Source: Hymenoscyphus infarciens (Eukaryota; Ascomycota; Leotiomycetes; Helotiales; Helotiaceae). Taken from it: a stretch of 64,000 nt of DNA. Of the stretch, positions 13,740-24,257 are shown piece by piece. The notes under the pieces are model-generated. The model had not been told where the DNA came from, made no database searches, and saw nothing but the letters and a program-made list of their open reading frames with translations. Location of the stretch: positions 124,001 through 188,000 of the forward strand of contig LLCB01000009.1 in the NCBI GenBank assembly GCA_001414345.1, read 5' to 3'. The position numbers and the translations under genes are program-made. Position 1 is the first letter of the stretch, and each line of letters starts with the position of its first letter.

Positions 13740-14064
13740 TCTGCAGGTGTGCAACCACCAGCCTCCGGCCTCTCCAAGCTCTTCTCATTCTATTTTTTTT
13801 ATTCTTTGCTTTTTGCTTTTTTTCTGCTATGTGCTTCTCTTTTATGAAAGGGAGGTTGCTGGTGGTATATATGTTAGGATTTAGCTAGAAGTAATTAAAA
13901 TTCCCTCTCTACTCTATTTTCTTCCTCTTTTTCTATCCTCTTCCTTTACTTACTTGCTTACTCGATTTACTCTTGTATCTAGATTAGATGCCTCTCTTCT
14001 TCTTTTATCTTCTTCTTTTATCTTCTTCTTTTATCTATTACGTGTCGGGCATAGCTTATCCTTC
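13740..14064. repeat. Host direct repeat, unit A
   Basis: About 320 bp running from GCAACCACCAGCCTC to the TAGCTTATCCTTC end. It recurs at 20904-21209 (unit B), with a partial third start at 21210-21255. Internally it carries a TTCTTCTTTTAT 12-mer in three copies (two in unit B). Unit B differs from A mostly by G-to-A and C-to-T changes, as RIP would produce. Confidence 0.8.
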
Positions 14065-14225
14065 TACGGCATCCCGTACGTACTAAAAGTCAGAATCGAC
14101 TAAATCGTAAATTGTAAATCGCAAATCGTAAATCGTAAATCATAAAGCTTAGATTTCTAAGTATATAGCCTTTTAGAGCTAAATCGTAAATTATAAATCG
14201 TAAATCAATAAACGTAGATTTTTTA
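14065..14225 (+). repeat. Left terminal inverted repeat of the 6.8-kb element
   Basis: Pairs with 20735-20898. Differences between the arms are nearly all transitions. It contains two AAATCGT clusters separated by AAAGCTTAGATTTCTAAG. Confidence 0.75.
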
Positions 14226-17200
14226 GAAGCTATTTAGATATAAATCGAAATACTTAAATTAGTAATCTTAAAGCTTAAAGTAAGAGTATTTGTAATTCGT
14301 AATACTTAAATCGTAAGGCTTAAATTGTAAAATTTAAGTATAAGCGAGGGTAGAAAGTAGAAGGTAATATAGTATATATATATCTATTAAATATATATGT
14401 ATTATAATCGCTTACTACTTACTCTTTATTAATATATGTTACCTAGTACTATACTAAATATAAGTATAATATAACTTTAAATCTATTATCTAAAATATTA
14501 TAAATTATTAAAAGTAATATATATACTTAGTATAAACGATGATATTATATAAGTACTTAATAAACGAGAGAGGAAAAGAGATAATTAAGACTTTTGATAC
14601 TATAAGTATAGATGTAATTTAACCTAAGAGTAAGAGATGCTAAGCCTAATTAGGTAATTAGTATATAATTAGTAAAGTAGTACTTAAAGTACTTAAATAA
14701 TCTTAAATTATAATTATTTAAGTACTTTAGTAAAAAGGGTAAAAGGAGAGTAAAGGTAGTAAAAAGTAACTAAAAAGTAGTAATAAAATTAAGGTATTAT
14801 AGATAATCCTTCTAATATCTATACCTAAAGTATCTACTACTATATACTCTTACTTCTTATCCCTCTTCTTATTATACTTATTATATATAATCTCGACTTT
14901 TTTAGTAATATAAGAGGGTTAATTAGTAAGAGTTGTTTAAGAGAGAGTATCTCCTCTCTTTCTCTTTAAATTAAGACTATTTATAAAAGCGATTATAGTA
15001 GTAGATATTATTTTACTTACTAGCGTATTTGTAAGTATAAGGGGAGTAGGTAAGAGTAAATTAGAGACCCTCTTATTAAGCTCTTAATCGAGTTTTAATT
15101 ACTCTTTCTTATTGATTAATTTAAGCCTACCTTTAGTAATAGTAGTATTAATATCTATATATAATTAAGTATTAAGATTCCTTATAATTTACTTGTCTAT
15201 ATCTACCTATTATTATACTACTTTATCTACTCTTTCTAGCGTATTTAACTTAGTAGGTACTATTAAGCTCTCTTTCTCCTTATCTCTTATAAGAGGCGAC
15301 GGCGAGTGTAAGTCTAGAGTTAATACTCCTTTGCTATTAGTATTCTCTCTTATATCTATATCTATATCTATATCCTTACTTCTTATATTACTTCTAAAAC
15401 CCTCTCTAGAATTATTATCTCTATTGTCTTCCTCTTCTAAATAAGCGGCGATAATTATAGAGTAGTCTCTTAAGTAAGTAACGATAATTATAAATCTCTC
15501 TAGAAGATCGTCTAATTCTAAATCGTCTACTAATATTATACTTACTCTAGTACTAGTACTATCCTCTAACGATAGTATAGGCCTAGTATCTCTTTCTTTA
15601 TCCTAAGCGTTATTTTTAAGTATAATAGACTCGTTGTTAAGTACCTTAATAAGCGCTAAGAGTTAAAGCGGAATTAGTAGCTCTTAGGTATCTTATAAGA
15701 GCGTAATAGATTATCTCTTTTTAGAAGATTAGAGCTTGTTATTAGTATAGCTATCAAATACTATATATACTTCGTAGTACTTTTTATTAGTAGAACCTTT
15801 TAGTAAATTAAAGTATTATATAAAAGCCTATACGTCGTCTACCTTCTTATAATCTATAGTACTTAATTACTTAGCTTTCCTCTTCTTAATAGTAACATTT
15901 ATAGCTAAAAAGACGTCTTCTACCTTATTAGTAAGAAGTAGTATATTAATAAGATCTTGTCTACTAAGAGTAGGGATTATATAGTAGATATCCTCTAAGA
16001 GCTTAATAGCGAACCTTTTAGCTTATATATTCTAGAGCACTAATTTAAAGTTAAATAGATCCTTAGAATTACTAGTAGGTAAGTAAGGTACCTAAAACAG
16101 AAAGTTATTATTAATTTATACTCTAACTATCTTACTACGTTATACTATAAAAGTATATATAATTATAGAGATACTCTTAGTAGTAAAGAAGCCTTAGTAC
16201 TCGTTATATATATATAGATATATAAGGCTACTTAAATATAGATTTTAGTAATAAGAATAGGCTTTAGCGCCCTATAGGTTAGAGGAGGAGGAGCTAAGAA
16301 GCTTATACTAATTAGTAGTATATACTAAATTTAAGAGTACTACTTACTTTTAGCCTTTTTCTTATTAAAGATAAATCCCTTCTTATATGCTTTTACTCTA
16401 ATTATTTTAGTCTTACTAAGAGCCTTTATAAAGAAGGATTATCTAGTCTTAGCTTTTTCCTCCTAAATAGCTTACTCTCTAGCTATAGCTAATTTATCCT
16501 CCTTTTACTTAATAATAAGAGTAGAGTAGTTAGTAATAGAACGTTCTATAATAGCCTCTTACTTCTTTCTAGACTCTATAATTAACTATTATTTCTTCTC
16601 CTAGCCGTTAAAGCTTTATATTATAGCTTTTATAGAGTAGTCCTTTACTTTTTATAAACAGTTCTTAATCTTATTATTAGAGAGCCTCTAAGGAAGCGTA
16701 GACATGTGATTTTCTAGAGTACTTACTAGGTTTACTAAGAAGTAATAAGAGTATACTTTAAGCTTTAAACCCTTAAAATAAGAAGCCTAGACTTCTAAGT
16801 ATTTAGAAGACTAATATTAAGACATCCTAGTATGTTTTTAGTATTATAAGATAGTAGATATAAAGCTTCTAAAAGTATAAGTAAAAGTAATAGAATAAAA
16901 GCAGGAAAATCAAAGAACTGTTCTACTTAAACTATATAACCTTCTATACCTCGCTTCTCACTTTTAGTACTATTTATAAGGCTCTAATATACTATTCTAG
17001 TATATATTAAATAATTACTAGTTATATAGTATATTATTCTCTATAAAGGCTAAGACTTTGTTTACTATTTTATAAGCATTTATAAGAGTAGGTATAAGTA
17101 AGGCTAGATTAAAGGATATTCTAATCTAAGTAACTACTTAGAGGCTAGCTTAGAAACCTCCTCTAAAGACTAAGGAGGTTCTAAAAGTAAGTAATCGATA

Positions 17201-18189
17201 CTAAGCCTAATTCGTAAATTATTTACTACTATTAATAAAAGTTAGTAATTTATATACTTAAAATAGCCTAAAAATATAATATTCTAAATTAATTCTTTTA
17301 TCTTTAATTTAAGTATAGAATAGTATTATTTATGTTTATAAAGCTAACTAGAACTTAATAGACGTAGAACTTATAATATTATAATTTTTTAAAGATTTAA
17401 GAGTCTAAGATTACTAACTTTTATTAGTAGTAGTAAGTAATTTACGAATTAGACTTAGTACTAATAGTCGTAGTTAGTAGGTTTACTCTACTAAAATCCC
17501 TCTCTCTAAGTACTTAGAGAATTATATACCTATAACTATACCTATAACCTTATATAAATTACTTCTAATTTTAATTAAAAGTTGATAAATATGTCTATTC
17601 CCTTCTAGAGTTATATTAAGCCTTTTTTTATACTTAAAATATATAAATTTTAAGCTTAGAGCTTAGCCTATATTTAATATAGGTTTATTCCTAGTTTAGT
17701 ATATCTATTTACTTATTAATTATAAATAGTGAAAGTAACGCTGCTAGCTAACTCTTTATACTTTTTATAAATAGTAATATATACTTCCTTTATTATATTA
17801 CTCTCTATTAACGTTCTATTTACCCTAGCTAGTAGGTAATTGTGATTATAGACTACTATAGAGTCTATAGTTAATTAGTAGATTATAATACTATAATCCT
17901 AGAGTTACTACTATAGCTAGGGATATATATTAAGTATAAGGTTACTAATAAGAAGAGAGAGAATTAAGAATTTAAGACCTTACTCTTTAAATAGACTTAA
18001 GAGACTATCTTTTAGTAGACGATCTAGGATTAGAATTATTAGAGCTCTCTATTATAATAATAACGTTTAATACTATCTATTAGTAGAAGGGCTTTATAAA
18101 GGAGAAGGCCTAATTCTAAGGATAAATTAGTAGCTTCTAAGGTAGATTAATTAAATATAAATTTATCTACTAATATTTATCTCTAAATC

Positions 18190-19604
18190 TCTTTCTGAAT
18201 TATCTTCAACTGACGAGGTATATCTATTAGTTATATACTCTCTTAAATCCTTATCTAATTTATTATCTAACTCTTCTAATTCCTCGTCTAAGAAGTTGCT
18301 ATTATATAGATAATTTAGTACTACGTTTGTTACTTAATCACTCCTACCTTTATTATTAAAGTATATACTAAATTTATCTTAATTAGCCTCTCTAGCTTCT
18401 TTTAATTCTTAAGCTACCTTAAGGTATAGCTTCTACTTATATGCTCTCTTTAGCTTATCTAAAAGGTCTAATCTTGCTAAATTACTCTCTTAGATATATA
18501 CTAATAATTCTACTCTTAAATCTAAGTATACTATAATATAAGTTTCTCTCTCTTTAGTATATATTATCTTATTAATTAGTAATATATATCTATATACTAA
18601 TAATTTTGTTTTATACTACTTTAGGGTTATTTAAAGTAAATATATATTAATATTCTAATTCTTATATAATTCTTAAAGCTTAGTAAGCTTTTTAGTAAGT
18701 ACCTTAATACTATAATCCTCTACTAGATACTCTTTACTTCTAGGATAGTAAAAGTTAGTTTATAATACTTCTAGTACCTTATACTCTTAATTAGTATTAG
18801 TATGAATATAATAGCGATTCTATATATATATAAATGTTTAAAGCTTCTTTTAGATAATTAGAATATATATATATAATATAGTAATTATATTAGAAAGGCT
18901 CTTTTTAGAAAATAACCTCTTTTTATAGATACTCTGAAAGTATATCTTCTACTTATTTAGAGACTCTTTTATAAGCTATCCTTACTAAGCCTTAATACGT
19001 TAGTTAGCTATAGAAGTACTAAACTAATATAAGTCTAAAAATTAGTATAGCTCTTTACTACTTTCTATAGCTTATTATTAACAAAGTATATAGTAAGTAT
19101 CTACTACTATTAGAGATTCTAATTCTTAATCTAATCGTATATAGTATAGTATCTTTCTAAGACTACTTATAGTATTACTATATTACTATAGAGTAGATAC
19201 TACTATATTGTTTAAGATACTATAATAGCTTTAAGAGAGAAATTAAGCGTAGGTATTAATACTAGTATATATCTTAATATCGACGAACCTTAATTTATAA
19301 TATCTGTTAATACTTTATATAAAATTAAGCCTTAATATGATATATTTACTATAAGTATCTTTAATCTCTTGTAACCTATAATTATACCTCTCTTTATTAA
19401 CCTTTAATAGCGCCTTTTAAATCTTATTCTAGCTCTATCTTTTATCTCTATCTCTATTAATACTATGAGTATTAAGGTATATATAAAGAAACCTGAGGCT
19501 GAAGCTTCTTACGATGTTAAAGTAGCTATATTTGTAGATCTTATGCTGAAGAATATCTTCTAGCTCTTTATACCCTTCTTATATAAGGAACTTTTAATAT
19601 TAAA
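18190..19604 (-). pseudogene. Decayed coding remnant inside the 6.8-kb element
   Basis: Reading the minus strand from 19604 to 18901 keeps one frame in which essentially all stops are TAA or TAG, as expected if Gln (or Trp) codons were hit by RIP. Lys/Glu/Leu-rich segments such as KELEDILQHKIYKY are still legible. A second Lys/Glu-rich piece with an acidic end (FLDEELEELDNKL) reads at about 18530-18190. The style is that of a transposon-encoded protein with a charged helical C-terminus. I could not assign the family, and a recombinase or transposase is only inference. Confidence 0.4.
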
Positions 19605-19987
19605 GGCCTATCTCGAATTATAACCTTTAAAGCCTCTAAGGCTTAATTATAAAGCCTTTATAATTTAATATATATACTATACTTGAATTAGATAATCTTA
19701 TATCTTTAAAGAGATATACTACTTATGTATATAAGGTAGAAGTAGTCTTACTTTTTTTATACTAGCGAAGGTTCTACTTTGTATTAATTTAGAGCTTAAG
19801 AGTAGTATTAGAGACGTCGATATTATACTTACTTTTAAGAATATTATATATCTCTTAAGTAGAGACTTCCTTTTAGTATAACTCCTCTATAAATACTCTA
19901 TATAGCTCTAAATCGATAAACTGACGTAGTATATTTAAACTCTTATTATATACTTAAAATCGCTCTTTTTATACTTCCTACTATATA

Positions 19988-20340
19988 GAGCTACTACTAG
20001 AGCTTGTCTTCTTCCTTCTTCTATCGTCGTTAGTACTTAAATTCGAGAAGGAAGAGAGAGTATATATAGTAGTAGAATAGTACTTTTAAAGGAAGGAATA
20101 ATATAGAGTAGTATTTAAAAGAAGGAGTAACTAATTCGATTTATCTTAAGAGGTTCTACTACTAAGGATATTATACTTTAATAAATACTTAGGGCTACTA
20201 CTAGAGCTTATCCTCTTCCTTCTTCTATTATTATTAATACTTGAATTTAAGAGAGAAGAGGGAGTATATATAGTAGTAAGATAGCACTTTTAAAGGAAGG
20301 AATAATAGGGAGTAGTATATAGTATTTAAAGGAAAGAGCG
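19988..20340. repeat. Tandem duplication with about 205-bp period
   Basis: GAGCTACTACTAGAGCTTGTC... at 19988 recurs from about 20193, each copy followed by the same CTTCCTTCTTCTAT block and the AGTACTTTTAAAGGAAGGAATAA block. Confidence 0.6.
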
Positions 20341-20734
20341 ATATAAGAGGGTTAATATATAAGGTAAGTATACTTTCTAGCTTATAAAATAAATAGTACT
20401 AACTCTAATTAGGAAATTAGTATATAATTAAGAAAAGTAGCTAAAAGTACTTAAATAATCTTAAATTAAGATTATTTAAGCTTTTAAAGTAAGCTAATTA
20501 CTTTAATATTAAGTAATCTAGAGTAATTAGTTTAAAAAAGGCCTAGTTTTAAGATATAATTTAAGAACTTGTTATAGTAATAAAAGTCGATTTATATAGT
20601 CTTTTTATATTATATATATATATCTCTTACTCTAATATGTTTTAATTTAATATTTAATACCTTTTATAATTATTTATTAATTATATAACTTTTATGATTT
20701 ACGATTTACGATTTACGATTTATGATTTAGCCTC

Positions 20735-20898
20735 TAAAAAATCTACGTTTATCGATTTACGATTTACGATTTACGATTTAGCTTTAAAGGGCTATATACT
20801 TAGAAATCTAAGCTTTACGATTTACGATTTACGATTTGTGATTTACGATTTACGATTTAGTCGTCGTTTCCGACTTTTGGTATGTACGGGACGCCCTA
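20735..20898 (-). repeat. Right terminal inverted repeat of the 6.8-kb element
   Basis: The reverse complement of the left arm; heptamers TTTACGA are better preserved on this side. Confidence 0.75.
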
Positions 20899-20903
20899 CC
20901 TTC

Positions 20904-21255
20904 TAACCCTCTCTACTTCTGGCGCTGTGTAACCACCAACCTCTCCAAGCTCTTCTTATTTTTTTGCTTTTTACTTTTTTTCTACTGTATACTTCTCTTT
21001 TATAAAAGGGAGGTTACTGGTAGTATATATACTAGGATTTAGTTAGGAGTAATTAAAATTCCCTCTCTACCCTATTTTCTTCCTCTTTTTCTATCCTCTT
21101 TCTTTACTTACTTACTTGCTTGATTTACTCTTATATCTAGATTAGATGCCTCTCTTCTTCTTTTATCTTCTTCTTTTATCTATTACGTGTCGGGCATAGC
21201 TTATCCTTCCAACCCCCTCCACTTCCGGCGCTGTGTAACCACCAACCTCTCTATT
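20904..21255. repeat. Host direct repeat, unit B and partial third copy
   Basis: 20904-21209 matches unit A (13740-14064). At 21210 a new copy begins (CAACCCCCTCCACTTCCGGCG) and is lost after about 45 bp. Confidence 0.75.
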
Positions 21256-24200
21256 TTCTCAAACCTTTAATTAAAGGGCAAGGACAGCGGTTGGAGAAAC
21301 CTCATTGTTTATCCCCTTGCTCTCTTGCTTCTTGCTATAGCCGGTTGTGCCCGCAAGTCTTTTGATTGATCCTGTTGTTTGAGATGCTTGGATGTCTGTA
21401 TGTACCCGATGAATGTTCTTGGGACGGGTTTAGATGAGGTGTTGAGGGGTAATGAGAGGTGGTGGTGGGGATGGGGATGGGGATGGAGGGGAGGAGTTTC
21501 TTGGTATTGTGAATTCTTTCTTGCGATTGATGGGAGTTTAGGTATACTTTCATAGGGCTGCGACTAGTAGTTGCGATCCTCTGGTTTGGCTTGGGAGTGT
21601 TTGAAGCTATTCAGAGATGAGATTTCTTAGGAAAAGAGCTTGGTGTGTGAAGTTTAGGAGGTTAAGTGTCTCCCAAGAAGTTGCTATACAAGGTTCAGGT
21701 AGTTGAGAGACTCCAAGTGCCTCCAGAGGTCTCTGGACTGCTTGTAGTATACTTAAGGCATCTTTTCTGCTACTTCAAGTACCTGAGAAACTTCTTACAT
21801 GTTAACATCTCAAGCGCCTTCTAGAGTACCGCAGGTCTCTTCTCAACTACCAAAGATTCTCCAAGGATGTGAGTACTCTTCCTGGAGTTTGAGAGAAGCT
21901 GTTTATAATCCTAAACTTTCTTGAAGTATAATAGCTCAATCGCCTTCTTAGTGTGTCAAGTCTGTTCTGAAGTACCTAGATACTTCAAGACTGTATCTGC
22001 TCTCTCTCTCTCTGAGAGTTGCGATAGTGCGGAGCTGCGCTGCGTCTCATTGCTTTTGGATGGTGAGCAAGTCTGTTGAATACTGAGATCAGTTCCGATG
22101 TCGAGATGCGAGTCTAGTTGAGTTCTGATGTCCAAAAGGCTAGACAAAGGTTTTCTTCTTTATTTTTTGAGATTCTAGATCGTTTCTTGAGAGTTGTTGA
22201 GTCGCGTAAGAGAGGTTTTAGATAAGTAGGATGTCGGTGATGTCGCTTTTTAGGAGGGCTGGAGAGGTTGGTAGATTGTTTTTAGAGGTTGAGAGTGTGA
22301 TAAGTAGTTCTAATATACTTTTCAGAGTCTTTGAGGAGTTGTTCCTGTCTTCTCACGTTGTTGGTTCACTTTGAAGAAGTTGAGACTATACTGGATCCTG
22401 TTGGAAGTCCTACTTTACAAAGCTTAGAGCGTTATCTTTTGCTTCTTTCTCTTGTCTAGAGTTAGTCTCTTGTTGATTATCTTTGAAGGTAGTTTCACGA
22501 TATTTCTAGTTTAAACTACTACTCTTCTCAACGATGTTACGACTACACTGAATACACTTGGATATTACTGAAGATGTTTCTCAACCCGTTGAAGAAGCTA
22601 TGTCTGTATTTGAGACGATTGCTACAGGCTTGATCTTCTTACATTGCTGCTGGCTAGCTAGTTGTCGCCTGGAATGGCATTGACAGAGCTGGAAAGTTTG
22701 CGAGGTTGTAACAACACCAATGTGGAATGTGACTGTTCTGAGGAGTTCCGATGTCAAATAGACTTGACATTACGGTTTTTTCGCCTAAGGGTTTCTTGGG
22801 TCGCTTTTTTATAGATATTGCGATGCTGCTAGCTGGCTAGCTGTCGCTTAAGAGGGCATTCACGGAGCTAGAGAGGTTGGAAGAAATTGTTTCTGAAGCC
22901 TGGGAACTTGCGAGGTTGCACGTGCTGATGTCAAACTGATGCTGTCCAGTTGACTGTTCTATGCAGTTCCGATGTCGAATAGAGTTGACATTTGCGAGAT
23001 TTTTTTTCGCCTGAGAGCTTTCTAAGTCAATTTTTCTTTTGGTGATTGCGACCGTGGGAGATGTCGCTGGAGCGATCTCTTGGGGTGTTTACGGGGTTGG
23101 TTCTGTTGTCTAGCGTTTTTGAAAAGGCAGTAGTGTTGCGACAGTGGAATTTGAAGCTGGCATTTTCTTTGAGATCTTTGAATTTAATCTAACTCTGCTG
23201 CTTTTCTTTGAAGATCTGAGAGTAGTGCAACCGCTGTAACGCAAGTTGGAGCTGTCTTTGAAGGGGTTGGAAGGTGGTTTTGTCAACCTGGACAGGTGCT
23301 GAGAGGGCTGCGACACTTCTGAGACGTTTGTAGAGTTCTGCTGACGACTAGAACCGATGTCGAAAATGCTGACCTGGGAAGAAAAATTGCGACATATATT
23401 TTTACAATGTTGGAAGGTCTGGTTCCTTCTTAGAAGGGCTGATAAAGGTCTTTGTCAGTTGACTACTGCTGTAACAACGCTGGAGACTTCTTTGAAGCTG
23501 TTTAGAGTGTACTTTGTCGTGAGTTCTACTGTTTTTGAAGTTATTCATTGCTTTAGAGAGATTGAGACTGCGTTTTTCGCGGTTTGTAAGAGATGGAGAG
23601 TTGGAGAGCTGTATAACTGGGTAGGTTGGAAGTTTGGGAGTTGTAGGGCTGGGAGGTGAGAGAGTTGTACAGCTAGGAAGTTGGAGAGCTGGAGTGTTGG
23701 AGTGCTAGGTAGGTAGGAAGATGGAGCATTATTGAGTTAGCGGAAAAGCTTGTCGAGCGTCTTTTTGGTTATAGGAGCTAGGTTTTGACCATTTGTCAAA
23801 AGATTTCTCTACTGTTTTTCATAGGAATTCGCTTTCTGTTCAATCTGTGACTGTTTTCTCTATAATAAAGACCTCTTCTCGTTCTTTTTAGGCTGTGAGA
23901 CCTAGTAAATATTGGGTTTTTATCACCTTCAGCTCTCTCTCCCCTCCGCTTCAGAGTGAAAAGTAGTGAATATCTTTCGTTGACTTGTAAAAAAGAGTGA
24001 ATAGAGGTTTGCTTCTCTCTCTTAACTTCTACCTAACTCTACACTGCTATGAACACCTTCTTACCTTTTCATTTCCACCTTTATCACTCTCCAAGTACTC
24101 TCGGCTTTTTCTCTTCTAACTACTATATTTTGAAGTTCATCACGCATTCTACTGTTTCCCTTTCACCTTTCTTTCTTCTACAATCTTTTCCAAGTATCTT

Positions 24201-24257
24201 TAGAGGCTCTGTTATTCTTTTACTACTGGTTCTACGTCATTCTTGTCACCTTTGACG
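21256..24257. repeat. Gene-free block of degenerate tandem repeats
   Basis: From about 22000 to 23360 a unit of roughly 200-260 bp recurs. Landmarks are AGTTCCGATGTC(G/A)A (22090, 22747, 22968, with a variant at 23350), TTTTTTCGCCT(A/G)AG(A/G)G (22778, 23005), GATTGCGATG or GATTGCGACC, and GCTAGCTGTCGC. The 23600-23720 stretch is a shorter GTTGGAGAGCTG-type repeat. The tract ends in a pyrimidine-rich leader ahead of the gene at 24258. No open frame is convincing, and RIP is much weaker than in the neighbouring elements. Confidence 0.5.

Larger units (their letters stand above)
14065..20898. mobile_element. 6.8-kb TIR element, RIP-mutated, superfamily unassigned
   Basis: The left end TACGGCATCCCGTAC... 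and right end ...GTACGGGACGCCCTA are inverted copies extending about 160 bp. Each terminal repeat contains arrays of the heptamer AAATCGT (reading TTTACGA on the right). The element is flanked by CCTTC on both sides (14060-14064 and 20899-20903). Removing the element and one CCTTC restores the junction CCTTC-TAACCC, which matches the uninterrupted CCTTC-CAACCC at 21205, supporting a 5-bp target duplication. The interior is AT-rich, with CpA/TpG almost absent but CpG and CpT retained. It has no intact coding sequence; a decayed frame is annotated separately. Confidence 0.75.

Noticed and set aside
15193..15444. Hydrophobic 83-codon frame in the 6.8-kb element
   Set aside because: It arises from TATATC/CTCTTA simple sequence in RIP-mutated DNA and is probably antisense to the decayed coding strand.
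20694..20906. Repetitive 70-codon frame (DLRFTIYDLRF)
   Set aside because: It is simply the translated TTTACGA heptamer array of the terminal inverted repeat.
13740..21255. Units A and B as the LTRs of a retroelement
   Set aside because: The inverted termini with CCTTC duplication lie inside the units' boundaries, there are no TG/CA ends, and a third partial unit follows, so they are flanking host repeats.
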